From contig OX422183.1 of assembly GCA_949130485.1 (NCBI GenBank), forward strand, positions 18,569,934 to 18,633,933: a stretch of 64,000 nucleotides of DNA. The letters are read 5' to 3'. Source of the stretch: Agelas oroides (Eukaryota; Porifera; Demospongiae; Agelasida; Agelasidae). Of this stretch, positions 33,488 through 45,686 are shown piece after piece. Below the pieces are notes generated by a model. It was not told the DNA's origin. It did not search any database and worked only from the letters and a program-made list of their open reading frames with translations. The position numbers and the translations under genes were made by a program. Within the stretch, counting starts at the first letter, position 1. Every line of letters starts with the position of its first letter.

Positions 33488-33857
33488 CCAGCGGCTGAAA
33501 AACTTTCTGGAAAAGAAAAACAGCCAGGAAAGGCAAGAATACGGCGCTGCTGCTATTGAAAAAAGTCAGGATTCTCCGGCAGCTCCAATTAGTGCACCCC
33601 AACCGTTGCCATCTCTTCGGTCTCAATCCAATGATAACCGAAAGGATGCGGACAGGAGCCTAGAGGATGCAGGTTTTGAAGGAGATAATGAACTGTATCA
33701 GGCAGGTGACCCTGAGCACGAAGAAGATGACCACTCTCTTGGTGAAGTATTGCAAGGATCACACAATATTGTGTACGAGGATACAACAGGTGTAAGCTTT
33801 GAAAAGAATGGAGTGAAAGAATTGGTGCCAATTGTTGTGACTATGGCAAGGAGCTAA
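33488..33857 (+). pseudogene. Continuation of the 33.2-kb ORF in another frame
   Basis: A second frame starting inside the end of the previous ORF reads NQRLKNFLEKKNSQERQEYG and continues through proline-rich then very acidic sequence (DPEHEEDDHSLGEVLQ) to TAG at 33855. The switch coincides with the LEKK stretch, suggesting a small indel in one ancestral coding sequence, or an intron I cannot define. Confidence 0.35.
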
Positions 33858-34454
33858 GTGTGAAAGAAATGGAGAAATACAAGAAAATTGTGTACTTTCA
33901 GAATGAAAATGGTCCCTAGTTCTCCATAAGGAAATGTCAGTTCCCCACACCAGTTGCTAGACAAACTCATTTACAGCTAAAATCAGAGGCACCATAGTGT
34001 TACTTCTGTGTTATGATAAGTTTCGGTGTTTGCTGTGTACTGTGTTTTAGTCTCATGGGCCAAAGGTGGCCCGCTGTCCTAGGGACGAGACTTAAAATGA
34101 TTCATTCATTCATTCACTGGCATACCAAAAAGTGAAAGGTAGGGGTTAGTACAAGTGTGTAAGCCACACTCGGTTGTGTCTAATAGCTGGACTGGATTTT
34201 GGATTGTACTGGACTGCTGGACTGGATTACTGGATGACTTGAACATGTATGTACCACATGACCTCCACCCAGTCAGATGTGCTGAATTTGGTCACATGTT
34301 CGATGGTTGAGGGCTAGATTTGCTGTGAAATGAAGGACGTGGCAAGCAACTGTGGAAGTATTGCACCTGAGATCTTAAAAGGTAAGCCATTATTACAGCA
34401 GATGGAGCTGCTTGGTAGTGGTAGGCCAATTAGCTAGCCTCGTACCCAGGTTCT
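33858..34454. other. Non-coding; short retroposon-like tail at 34013-34117
   Basis: TTTTAGTCTCATGGGCC... GACGAGACTTAAAATG followed by three ATTC units resembles the LINE 3' ends at 18.0 and 38.0 kb in style. A GGACTGGA cluster lies at 34188-34232. Confidence 0.45.
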
Positions 34455-35001
34455 TTGTGGGTGGGGAGGAAAAGAGCCTGGTATCTAATGTTGCTGAACA
34501 CGTGTTCAGGCAATAGTGGGAGGGAACGCGTAATACTTCTCCATAGTGTGACGTACAATTCAGTATAGTAGCGTGTAGCGAAGAGCGAAGCAACTACACT
34601 GCAACTACACTACAACCAGCGCTACACCGCCCTGAAGTTCTTGCTAACTTACAGTTTGACAAACGGTAACACTTCGTATCACAGATTTGCCAGGCTGTGC
34701 GCCGTATAATCACGTATTTCCCCAAGCAAATGTCCAAACTGGAAGCTACCTGTACTTTCTTGAGACTCATATCAGAAGTACCTAGCCGTCGGAGGTAGCT
34801 GGAGGGCGCAGGAGAACGAACGATCGAAAAACTTCCATCGTTGGTCAGGAAATGTGCGGACGATGTAGCGGTAAGTATGCGTTCTGACGTCACGGTTGTA
34901 CGGATATAACACGATAGTTTCCAATTTCCCAAGAATCCTGGAAGATTAGGCGCATGCGCAAACAGTGGATACCAGGCTCTCTATCTCCCCGCCCACCGAC
35001 A
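34455..35001. mobile_element. Element with inverted GTGGGTGGGGAG ends
   Basis: GTGGGTGGGGAGGAAAAGAG plus CCTGGTATC at the left is the imperfect complement of GATACCAGGCTCTCTATCTC plus CCGCCCACCG at the right. The interior contains a strong GTAAGTATG donor-like site at about 34872 on the plus strand and no convincing ORF. Confidence 0.55.
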
Positions 35002-35325
35002 ACTGCATGCTATTGAATGTACGTATAAGTGCTCATAGCACAAGCCACATGGACAAAATGTGTGCCATGAGTTCATTATGTACATGCAGTGAGCTCACAG
35101 CACCCTCTGGCTCTTGGGGCTCGCTCACGCTCGCCCCACACTAGTGAGTCGAATTGCGGATTTATCACGCGAGCCCACACTAGTGCAATTTTTCATGTAT
35201 ATAGACTATATGGCGTACGTCGTTCCGTATGTTTTTGAACGCTGTAATTTAACGCGACCGTAAGTAAGATTTTCTTACAACTGCTAGATAGCGATGTATA
35301 GCTAGCTCCAAGGCGAGCTTGAAAG

Positions 35326-35568
35326 ATGACGCTTATAGAAGAGAGCCAGGAAGGACAGTCGGATCGTGCGCGCTTATTGTACAAGGGACAGCAGTTGTGT
35401 TGGTAAGCGACATCGGAATAGGCAGCTGGAAGCGTGAGTACCTACCGTATGTGCAAACGCTATTAAACAGTTGTGCTGACAGACTGAACACAGAAGGCGG
35501 CAGAGATTCTGCTTCACGGCTGATGCATGGCGACCTCCATCTGCCGGCCTTACTCTAAGATGCCTCAA
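35326..35568 (+). CDS. Two weak candidate first exons
   Basis: ATG at 35326 opens 25 codons (MTLIEESQEGQSDRARLLYK...) ending at TTG|GTAAGC (35402), phase 2. A second ATG at 35527 opens MATSICRPYSKMPQ ending at CAA|GTAAGG (35568), phase 0. They do not join in frame, since splicing to CTGACAG would create TGA, so they would be alternative starts or chance. No downstream exon is identified. Confidence 0.22.
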
Positions 35569-36253
35569 GTAAGGACTATGCATTAAAAGCCAGTTTGTGT
35601 TCCGACTTTGCTTACAGATAGCAAGAGTAGCTACTGAGGTAGAATGATTGGCTCCGTTGTGCTATCCATTTAATAAGGGTACCCCATGGTTTTTCAGTGT
35701 CTGTCCCAGGGGGTATTGACATACTAGGATACCTCCGTACTCTCTTGTAAATTTTAATAAAGTCCCCATAGCTACTCCCTCTCCTAGCAAAAATTTTTGT
35801 CTAAGGATAGGCAAATAGCACTGTCACTCATGGGAGTACCCTTGGAATAGCCTATTCTATGGTACCACACCCTCTGCAATCGTGACAGTTTCCTCTGAGC
35901 TTAGCGTGACTTTGGGGTAAGCCCTGAAAGTTAAGTCTAGGCCACACTTTCCACTTACATCACTATTCAGGAAAGCCAGGAAGGGGCGGTACTATAGTTC
36001 GTGAGGGACCCTGGCTGGGTGTTTGATATTAGCTGCCAAACACGAAGCTTTCTTTCGAACAAAGGAAGCAAACGGCCTCCAGATTTCATTTACGATGGAA
36101 GTGTTACCTTCGAATAACTTGAAAATTGTCTCAATATGTCAAGGCAGTATCAAGTGGGATAATCGTATTGTTTCCAGTCGCTAGAAGCTACGATGTATGG
36201 TAGCAGAAATGGCTTCAAAACAAGTAGAAAATTGCTTAGTTAGCTGTGGTCAG
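35569..36253. other. No gene recognised; inverted GGGTACC/GGTACCC segment
   Basis: TAAGGGTACCCCATGG near 35676 and CATGGGAGTACCCTTGGA near 35828 are mutually complementary, bounding a possible ~180-bp fold-back. Nothing else identified. Confidence 0.4.
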
Positions 36254-36666
36254 GTATTTAGGTAACGAAGTGGCTAAAGACCCGGTAGTGGAAATTATAT
36301 TCTAGGGTCGATAACTTTCGATAGCAAACTCCAATTCTAATGAAACTAGTATCACTAGACAGAGCTTTAAAAGAGCTACAAAATGATATCCATTTTTCCA
36401 GCAAGCTGTTTAGTACAGCCGTCCTCCCTAGTAAAATTCACTTCGCATAATCTTAAAGTACCGATACCGGTTCTTTAAGCGTTTGTATTTGTATTTACGA
36501 CAATATAAGGCACAGGCTGACAAATAGGGTATCATTTTGTAGCTCTTTTAAAGCTCTACCTACTGATACTAGTTTCATTAGAATTGGAGTTTGCTGTCGA
36601 AAGTTATTGACCCTAGAATATAATTTCCACTACCGGCTCTCTATAGCCACTTCGTTTAGGTAAACT
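36254..36666. repeat. Fold-back element with ~135-bp arms
   Basis: 36254-36393 and 36531-36666 are reverse complements, sharing AACGAAGTGGCTA, GGTAGTGGAAATTATATTCT, CTAGGGTC.ATAACTTTCGA and TAGTTT/AAACTA blocks. The spacer is ~137 bp. No protein is encoded. Confidence 0.8.
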
Positions 36667-37500
36667 ATTCCAGCCTAGTACACAATATTCACACAAATGA
36701 CGCCACGGTTGCTGCCCAAGGCTAGCTAGCAACGCTTGCCACTTTGGTCTTCAGACTAATAATAACGCTAATATCGGATAACTTCCGCATTAATAAACCG
36801 TAATGAATAACTACTTCTGCATTATAATTTAACCCTATGCCCCCGACGCGCATGCGCAGAAATCAATCTTGAAAAAATGGCGATTTTGTATCATGATGTT
36901 TCATAGCTTGTAAACTAGCTGAGTTCACAGGTTGCTAGTTAGGCTTAACAGGAAGTAGTCATACGAGTTGACAGTAAAGTTCGACTAAGCTACAACAGAG
37001 CCGGTAAGTACGGGGACTTTCTATCCATTGGAAATGACAGAAAAACCGAGGCCAAAATTCCAACGAAGGTACGTTTTCACTGTTGTTTAGACGAATAACT
37101 AGAAACAATTCTGTAGAACCAGTTGCGCGTGGGATACCAACTCTTCTTTGACAATGCTAAGTTCACCACGATCGGCAGGCAAGAATCTTGTTATGTACAG
37201 ACTTGCTCGTGAGAAAAAAAAGTACGGGTTTACCACAAATTTAGATTTAACCCTCTCCCATTGGATCAGAGCACTTAACACAGTCCTCCCCTTTGTCTTA
37301 ATTCCCATTACTCTACAACATAGCCCTCCCCAAGTCAGAACATGAGCATCTAGGCTAGAAACCAAGTCCCTGGCCTGATTAATCCCCTGGGGTAGAAGCT
37401 TACCCCTGACTATTCTAAACATCTTTACTACAAATACCCTTGTGTACCACCGACATTTCCTCCGCTCTTCTTTTCTGATACTCTTGTCCCATGTATAGTC
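36667..37500. other. Uncharacterised
   Basis: Contains AGAGCCG|GTAAGTACG near 37007 and ATG at 37034 (MTEKPRPKFQRR) followed by GGTACG, both only donor-like. A 136-codon minus frame (37099-37509) has no recognisable domain. Confidence 0.3.
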
Positions 37501-37639
37501 TTGTATCAAAGCATTCTTTCCTCTTTTTATGTATCATCTCTTGTCAGACACCCAAACAACAACCTAGGCCCGAGTGCTACATTAGTGGTATTCTGTGCAG
37601 GGGTCACCCGTGGGTCATGGCTGCCCTCTGAAGGTGTTG

Positions 37640-38066
37640 TCTCCCACTTCACATTGAGACAGGCCGATATAGGGCACCAAAAACACCATACCACAGTAGA
37701 TTGTGTTCATCAGACACTGTTGAAACTGAATTTCATTTTGTTATGTTGTGTCCAGCTTTAGATCATTTACGTTCTGCCTTTTTCAGTTGTTTATCCGACT
37801 TAGATACTTCTTTTACCTCCCTTACCCTTATTGATAAATTTAAGTACGTCCTTAGTGCAAATAATCATTGTAAAATAATGGGGAAACATTTGTATAACTT
37901 GCAGTATAAAACTAGAAACGAGCTTTTAAATCTGTAACATCTGTATACTTACCCATTATTTTGTACCTGTTTTCAGTGACTCATAGGCCTAATCAGGCCG
38001 GGCATATCGCGTGTCACTCTAATAAAATATTTCATTCATTCATATTTCATTCATATTTCATTCATT
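37640..38066 (+). pseudogene. LINE reverse-transcriptase C-terminus and 3' end
   Basis: The frame reading CSSDTVETEFHFVMLCPALD then LRSAFF... has the Cys-then-E-HF-x-LCP arrangement seen at the C-terminus of many non-LTR reverse transcriptases. It terminates near 37937. A ~100-bp 3' UTR with GTGTCACTCTAATAAAATA and a CATT-type tail follows, matching the 3' end at 18011-18132. The upstream RT is missing or unreadable, so it is a 5'-truncated copy. Confidence 0.6.
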
Positions 38067-39111
38067 CATTCATGGTATATAGAGATTCACTTCACCGTCA
38101 CCAGTCATCTCCTGAAGAAGACTCATTCCGAAGTCGAAATGTTAAAGCCCGGAAGTTTATTTAAGCCACTGGGCTATCGACAGTTGAAGTGTCTACCTCA
38201 TATGAAGAAGTTTGTGATCATTTGCTGAAGATAGCACCTATTAGCACCTTTACACCATGGGGCCAGTATAGGAAATTTGTATTGTGGCAAGATATCTTTT
38301 GAAATAATTCCCTCCTGTGACAAGATATCAATTTTTCCAAGTCACCACAGAATTCTTCTCATTAAAACCTTCAAATCCGTGCAAGTTTCATGCTACTACT
38401 CCGCTCTGTCTTTGGGCCGTTAACAAAACTGTACAATTCACTGTCACATACTTAAGTAACAGGGAATAGTCACACTATGATATTTGCCTGCGTGTAACTC
38501 AAATTCTAAGTAAAATCCAGAAATTTCCAACCAATGGCAATGTAGCCCAAGGCGTGAGGATTCTGCTGATACATAGTTTGCCTGGTTGCTTCGTTCCTGC
38601 CGTCGGCCGATGAGTTTTAAAGTCGCCATGCTACTACAGTGTGAATCGTCAACTTCCACTTACGTGATTTTGGGCTATCATACCATGGCGGGAAGTGTAC
38701 GCTGAGATAACGGCCATGTAAGGACCTTACAAGCTGTTTCCTACTAAAACGGTGTACCTAAGTTAGTCCAGTACCACACTACAGCTACGTTGCTACAATG
38801 TAGCCTAGCGATACATCTAGCGGCTTACCAGGCGATCGATTCTCGAGTGTTCAGTGGTTCACCGTTCCCGATTTCGACAGTTATAAGCCATATCGTCTCT
38901 CGCAAGGGTAAATCAAGTACTCTGCATGCTGTTTCATAGCTTATATCCATCGTTCGCTGTCAAACACTCGAACTCAAACTAATAAATGATTACGTAATCA
39001 TTACAATGACATCATTTACTCATATTAGCACTTCGTTAATACTTTTAGGTGCAATGATCGATTTAGGCTAAAACTTCTTCATATGCGAAACGCGGATCGC
39101 CCGCAGCAACG
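38067..39111. other. No gene recognised
   Basis: Begins with CTCCTGAAGAAGACTCATTC CGAAGTCGAAATG, a type of motif common near retroelement 3' ends, then unremarkable AT-rich sequence. Confidence 0.4.
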
Positions 39112-39276
39112 ATGGACACGCCAGCTACTTCTCGGAAGCGCCCCGCTTCTTCGCCCCCCACCGCTGAAGCTCGTCAGCCTACCGCTAGCGTCTGGAGCAT
39201 CTCTCCGCCTCGCGCTCGGCCCCCACCCCCCCACCGCATCAGCATATGGAACGACTCTGATGAGAAACGTTCCTGA
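39112..39276 (+). CDS. Short proline-rich ORF with a decayed relative at 29.4 kb
   Basis: ATG at 39112 opens 54 codons beginning MDTPATSRKRPASSPPTAEA, very Pro/Ser/Arg-rich with a PPRARPPPP stretch, ending at TGA. Its first ~80 bp resemble 29383-29470. A low-complexity basic N-terminus of this kind is common in transposon ORF1-type proteins, so a mobile-element origin is likely, but no domain proves it. Confidence 0.35.
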   Translation: MDTPATSRKRPASSPPTAEARQPTASVWSISPPRARPPPPHRISIWNDSDEKRS

Positions 39277-40270
39277 TGAGGAACGGACATGCAACAAATA
39301 GTAGCCTTATATACACGCCTTACATGCACTAACAATAGTAATAACCTGTCAAATTTAGAATTTCAGCGGCTATACACTAAGGTTGCATATATATAGGTGT
39401 AGCATGTACCAATTAATACACTGCTAAAGAAAAACCTATGATACCCATCTGTCAGCAAGATGTTTAGTACAGGGCACTGTAGCTAGTACAATTTACTTCG
39501 CAATATCTTTATAATAAACTAGCTCGCTATTTATTTGGTCAATTTTCATTACCGGTGCTCGATTTAGACACAGCGTTTTTACATTCAAATCTACAGTTAG
39601 TTTAACTACATCCATACACTCGATTTCTCACCTTCATTTGTCAGCAATTATAGTTGAGAGTATACCAGATCAGTGGCACGGAATGTTTAAATACACTGCA
39701 AAACAGGCAACGACGGTCAGTCGTCGGAGTGAATGCGATTGAACGGGAGAGTGTCATGCGAGTCACGTTGTTGGAGTGAATAATGGGCCGACACTATTTA
39801 TCGGTGAATAATGTCCCCCCTTGTGCATTCTGTGGCATTTCATTTGCAGGACACAGATTTTTGCGAAGGGCAAGACTGCTACCATGGTATATGGTGTAGC
39901 GCAATTGGTATCAGAGACTATTGTCTCGTAAGCCAGACCCAATTTAACCAAGCAAGGAGACATTCTTGAGAGAGAACATCGTGTTTGAAGAACGCCACTC
40001 CTCATTCGCTCTTGCTTGTACGCTCCATTCTTCGCAAGCCCAATGATGTGGCTTGCGAGGTACTTGCGAGGCATTCACTAAGCCAAGTAGTTCAGTGTGG
40101 CCTAGAAGTAAAGCAAAACTAACTCATCTTCGGACCCGTCAGTGGCAGAATGCTCGCAGGTGACGGAATTCGACGTTGTTCTAGGGGGACAATATTAACC
40201 ACTAGTGAATATTGTCCAGGGGCCGGGTACATTATTCACCAGTGAATGATGTCCGTGGGGGACAATTTAC
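39277..40270. other. Non-coding; dispersed GTGAATAATGTCC motifs
   Basis: GGTGAATAATGTCCCCCC (39801), GTGAATATTGTCC (40204) and GTGAATGATGTCC (40243), separated by several hundred bp, look like ends of a related fold-back element. No gene supported. Confidence 0.4.
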
Positions 40271-40306
40271 ACTGTACACTATGACAATGTGATACATAAA
40301 AAGGTG

Positions 40307-40403
40307 CATGGTGACTGATACTACTACTCCTGGGGACGATCACCCGACTACGCTCCTGTCTCTTGTTGTCATTTCCGGGTTTAGTAGTAGTATCAGTCAC
40401 CAC
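40307..40403. repeat. Hairpin GGTGACTGATACTACTACT
   Basis: A 19-bp arm at 40310 is exactly mirrored ending near 40402, with a ~58-bp loop. GACAGGAGC-type sequence also recurs inverted across the right side. Confidence 0.75.
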
Positions 40404-40439
40404 CTCACGTTGTCATAGAGACAGGAGCATATAGTGGTG

Positions 40440-42877
40440 TGTAAAGGTAAAGGTAAGTGGCTACTGCACTTTAGAAACCAGAACTGGGGAGCATTGCAAT
40501 ACATTCTTTGGCATAATTTTATGGAGATATATCCTCTTGCTCCACCCACTGTAGCATAAATCATTAAAATTGTGAGCATAATAGCTTCAGCCCTGTGACT
40601 TAATGGTATTCCTGTACAGTTATGACAATGCATATAGTGTAAAGCAGTAGTGAACACTGCTATTTTTAAGTTGGTTACCTTAGTTGCATGTCTCCGGACC
40701 TTGGCCATCATGGTTTAGTGTTACATTAAGTTCAACCAGAAAGGAATTATACAAGAAATTATTGACATAGTTATCCATTGCTACATAAAAGAGCTTCATT
40801 TGTGGTTCTAAAGTTTGGTGGTCTTAGTATTGTAGCAGTGATTCATGTGCTATGAATAATTAAGTATGCCTGCTACAGGACATTTTTGCCAGGCAGGGGG
40901 TGGAACTTTGGCAATATTCATGTATTATTGGTTACAGTCAGCAGTATTCTTAAGTATATTCATGCTTTATTAGAACTATGAGTAGACAAGACTTATTAGG
41001 TGCCTGCTGAAGTGGGGCTCTGGATGGTGCCTTTCCCACTATTTAATTCAAGGTCTGCCTGCCACCTATCAACTGATTTTTCTCAGAGGGAGGAGGGTGT
41101 ATGTTAGGCGGTCACTTTCGCACTGCCATTTGGTGGTCAAGCAACAAAATTGTGAGTTGATGGTGATACAGAAATACACAGGCCAACCTGCCACCTGTCT
41201 AGAGTGGATGGCAAATTTTAGATCCTCTTACCTCCGCAAACTAGCCTTGCAAAAGGATGATATGGAGTGGCAGATTGTTTGTCTTTCATGGCTTGGACTA
41301 AGTGGACAGAATAGGTTAGAACTTGACTGTAGTTTTGCTGATTTTTGTATTTAAGTATACCATGATTCTACAATTATATTTTGAATAAATTATTTTCGGT
41401 TCATCATATGCATAGCACCCGTAATTATAATAACTACTACCCAAACTTTGTATTTCAAATATTTAATAGTCAGCATTGTTTTAGTAAAGGTTTAGGGTTT
41501 TAGTTTAGTTATACTTAGTTTCTTGAATTTAGAAAATAACTGTGGTTTAGTTTAGCTATAATTAGTAATAATTTGATGAACTGAAATTTCTAGAGGCCAT
41601 ACTAAAAGATAGATAGTGGTTAGGGTTAATAGTGTGAGAAAAGGACACTATAGTTTACCATGCTATCGACATCTACATTCAGCTGTGCACAATGCCGAAA
41701 CTGACTATGAATGCCAGAATGATATAGCATCAGTAGAACTGCCACTCGAATTCCAGTTTTCATCATTCCAGGACTGAGACCAGAGTTATCTGGGCTGGAT
41801 TGTACAATGTGGGGAGTGATATAGCTACTACTACAAGAACAGGAATTATTTTTGTATATCACCACACCCCTTCTCAATTATGTGGTAAGTACTCCCACTT
41901 TCTTATTGCTTATATATGGCTTCCTCACCGATCCATGTTCAGAAATAATCGATTCAAAAGGTGGTTATTTAAACGACAAATTATATGGTTTTCTAAAACT
42001 AGATTAAGCCTACATAACTGTCATAGTTTAAAAATCATTTTTTATCATCCCTTCCAAGATGTCCGCAGAAATTCTGTCCGTGATAGTGTATGTTAATTAT
42101 TTCATTCAGAAGCGGTAGTATGAAATGACTTCCAAGATTGTGACAGTGTGTGTATAATAACCACCTTTTAACAAATGCATCTAGTGACTAATTACGAAAC
42201 GAAATTGGTCACATGATCACAAAGTGGGCATGGCCTAATTAGTACTTGGATATGTGGAGATCTAGTCCATCTGTGGCATTGAATTGGAGTTATCAACAAG
42301 TGTATTTTTGCATAACTTAATTAGAGACCTTGATACACCTGAGAGTAGATGATAATATAGCATCAATCCTCCAGCCAAATTCATGAAGAAAGAAATTATA
42401 AACATTATGCATGATCTGGTCATTCACATATCTTTACAATATGCCATAACAACTGTACATGCAAAAAGTATCCCAAATTATTATTCTTTATTTTTTCTCG
42501 AGGCTAACCGCACCCCAAGTGGAAAGAAAACTGTGACTTGAATGCAGGTCGCTTGGATGCAGGTGGACAAATCAGATCAATCTTTAATGTCACCTGCAGG
42601 AATGCAGCCAGCCCATGAGGGGCTTATGAGACACTGTAGCTACAAAGTACATAAAAGTATACAGAACTGAAAAGCATTGTTCACTAAGGAGTGTTCATCA
42701 AAATTAGACGCCAAAAAGTGAGAGGGGGGAGGGAGAGAGGGATTTTTTATTTTGAAAAATTTTTGACAAAATTTTTGGTGGTTTTTTTTAACTTTTTTTA
42801 TGTATGACTGCAGTATGCACAAGAGCCAGGGGATTCAACCACACACAATAAATTGTACAAATTTTAGAACAGAGGAG
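40440..42877. other. Long stretch without a supported gene
   Basis: Open frames up to 104 codons are present, but none has recognisable domains or consistent splice borders. A segment near 42504-42540 (GGCTAACCGCACCCCAAGTG then GAAAGAAAACTGTGACTTGA) resembles 8118-8170. Confidence 0.45.
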
Positions 42878-44999
42878 GAAGTTGTGTGTCGAGTGGGGGA
42901 GCACCAACACCGCTGGCACATCGATGTTCAAAATTTCACACATACATAAAGTGTGAAGTTAAAACATAAAGGGAGATGGGGATGGGGCATTTATGGCTTA
43001 AATGGTGGGGCATTTTATGGCTTAAATGGGTGGGGCATTTATGGCTTAAATGGGTGGGGCATTTATGGCTTAAATGTGTGTGGCATTTATAACTTAAATG
43101 GGTGGGGCATTTATGGGATGGGGCGGTTAGTTACTGTTTTTGGGAGATATGCTCAAAAAAATACTGGTCTTCAGGGGAGTACCCTTTCCGGTCCTCGCAT
43201 GACCACGGGTTTCGGTCCCTTTGAACTCCCGACCCATGGCCTACTACAGAAAGGGCGGGACCACTCCCCGCCTAAGGTTTGCTTTGAGGAGCCCAGCTTT
43301 TGGTCGGCACATAGTGCTATGGGCATTCACAGTGTTATAAATATTCAAATTACTAAACAAATTGGGGGTGAGGCTCAACGGGTGGAGTTATCATATTAAC
43401 TTATAATAACTAGGGGGATGGACGAACGGTTAACGTATGGGATTCTGGCTCGCTATCGTGTCATCTTGGTGGAACGTCTGGGAGGCTTGTTCTTCGCTGG
43501 TAGGCGCTCCTGTACCGAAGATTATTCGGGTCTGTACTGCGGCGACTATCTCACGGTGAGTATTATTAGTTGTTTGTGTGTGATACTCGGTCGACGGGCT
43601 TTAAATGGGAGCGTGCTTCTCTTAGTAACGGCGTACCTATCCTAGTAACGGCATTGTTACGCTAGTTATGGCGTGTGCTTTACTATAGTAACGGTACGCC
43701 TAGGGGTGTAGTCGGTTCCATAAGGCTGAGCTAGGGCTAGGGCTGGGTTGGGGCTGCTCTGTGTTATCTGCGAGGCTCACTCACAGTGTGAAGCTCATTC
43801 ACATTAAAAATTACGAGTGTAGTGAAGCTCATTCACATTTTAAATTATGAGTGTGAAGCTCATTCAGACTTCAGTTACATGTACTACTGTGAGGCTCATT
43901 CACCGTTATGAGTGTGAAGCTCATTCACACTTGAGTTACTACTGTTACGCTACGAGTGTGAAGCTCATTCATACTTGAGTTACTACTGTGAGGTTTACTC
44001 ACAGTTACGTTACGAGTGTGAAGCTCATTCACACTTGAGTTACTACTGTTACGTTATGAGTGTGAAGCTCATTCGCATTTTAAATTACGAGTGTGAGTGT
44101 GTTAGGATAAGGGCTTTATACTTTATACACGTGTATCTATGTGGAGATGGATAAAGACGGGGTCTTTTTGACTACAGCTGTCCTTCCTCTCGCAATTAAA
44201 TACACTGTGGTAGCTAAGTGGAGATCCCCTGCGGACGGGGTTGCGGGCCTGGGTGGGTTGACTGTACAAGCACATTGCCTGAGCGGATACTCTCACTATC
44301 CACCACCTCAGCCTCCGGCTCAATTATCTCTTCACCAAGGGGGTATCCTATGGTTAACTTTGGAAAATGGGAATGGGGCTAGGGGTTGTAAAGATGTATT
44401 CGACTAAGCTGTGGAAGGCTTGCTTGTGACCTAGATTCAACAGTAAGCTCAGATACTAAAACCTCTCTGTGTGCATGCTGTAGGTTTCTCTATGGGCTGG
44501 GTCAGGGGCTGTGTTAGGATAAGGGCTTTATACTTTATACACATGTATCTATGTGGAGATGGATAAAGACGGGGTCTTTTTGACTACAGCTGTCCTTCCT
44601 CTCGCAATTGAATACATTGTGGTAGCTAGGTGGAGATCCCCTGCGGACGGGATTGCGGGCCTGGGTGGGTTGACTGTACAAGCACATTGCCTGAGCGGAT
44701 ACTCTCACTATCCACCACCTCAGCCTCCGGCTCAATTATCTCTTCACCAAGGGGGTATCCTATGGTTAACTTTGGAAAATGGGAATGGGGCTGGGACAAG
44801 GAATTATTATTGGAGAGATATTCCTTCATGCACAGTGAGAAGTCTAGCCTGGTGCTCACTGTTATGCTGTTTAGGTCTAAGGCATGCCTGAGGTATTATG
44901 GTTGTTAGAACACGTGCGTCTTCGGGTGGATCCATTGAAGGATGCTGCGGGTTCCCCATTTGGCAAGGCTGACAGACTTTATCTGTACCTGCATGTTCA
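42878..44999 (+). repeat. Macrosatellite unit A (~2.12 kb)
   Basis: Begins GAAGTTGTGTGTCGAGTGGG and ends where the same words restart at 45000. In order it holds a ~23-bp GGGGCATTTATGGCTTAAAT minisatellite (42966-43125), unique sequence with two open frames, a 30-bp palindromic minisatellite (43777-44093), a ~290-bp direct subrepeat at 44095 and again 412 bp later, and a unique tail. Conserved frames such as LTYGILARYRVILVERLGG and LLEHVRLRVDPLKDAAGS recur in all units, but stops separate them and no protein family is evident. Confidence 0.9.
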
Positions 45000-45686
45000 G
45001 AAGTTGTGTGTCGAGTGGGGGAGCACCAACACCGCTGGCACATCGATGTTCAAAATTTCACACATACATAAAGTGTGAAGTTAAAACATAAAGGGAGATG
45101 GGGATGGGGCATTTATGGCTTAAATGGGTGGGGCATTTATGGCTTAAATGTGTGTGGCATTTATGACTTAAATGGGTGGGGCATTTATGGCTCAAATGGA
45201 TGGGGCGGTTAGTTACTGTTTTTGGGAGATATGCTCAAAAAAAATACTGGTCTTCACGGGAGTACCCTTTCCGGTCCTCACATGACCACGGGTTTCGGTC
45301 CCTTTGAACTCCCGACCCGTGGCCTACTACAGAAAGGGCGGGACCACTCCCCACCTAAGGTTTGCTTTGAGGAGCCCAGCTTTTGGTCGGCACATAGTGC
45401 TATGGGCATTCACAGTGCTATGAATATTCAAATTACTAAACAAATTGGGGGTGAGTCTCAACGTGTGGAGTTATCATATTAACTTATAATAACTAGGGGG
45501 ATGGGCGAACGGTTAACGTACGGGATTCTGGCTCACTATCGTGTCGTCTTGGTGGAACATCTGGGAGGCTTGTTCTTCGCTGGTAGGCGCTCCTGTACCG
45601 AAGATTATTCGGGTCTGTACTGCGGCGACTATCTCACGGTGAGTATTATTAGTTGTTTGTGTGTGATACTCGGTCGACGGGCTTTA
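45000..45686 (+). repeat. Macrosatellite unit B, left part
   Basis: Repeats the first ~690 bp of unit A with a few percent divergence and fewer copies of the 23-bp minisatellite. It stops at GGGCTTTA, where the next element begins. Confidence 0.9.

Noticed and set aside
37099..37509. 136-codon minus-strand ORF
   Set aside because: No conserved motif could be recognised and it ends close to a plus-strand LINE remnant. Not strong enough to annotate.
43418..43645. Recurring macrosatellite frame LTYGILARYRVILVERLGG as a gene
   Set aside because: It is conserved only because the unit is tandemly copied. It is split from neighbouring frames by stops and has no recognised domain. Kept as a finding on the unit, not as a CDS.
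44123..44323. Minus-strand 66-codon ORF repeated in each subrepeat (MSRRLRWWIVRVSAQ...)
   Set aside because: Overlaps an equally long plus-strand frame in the same duplicated module, with no splice or domain support for either.
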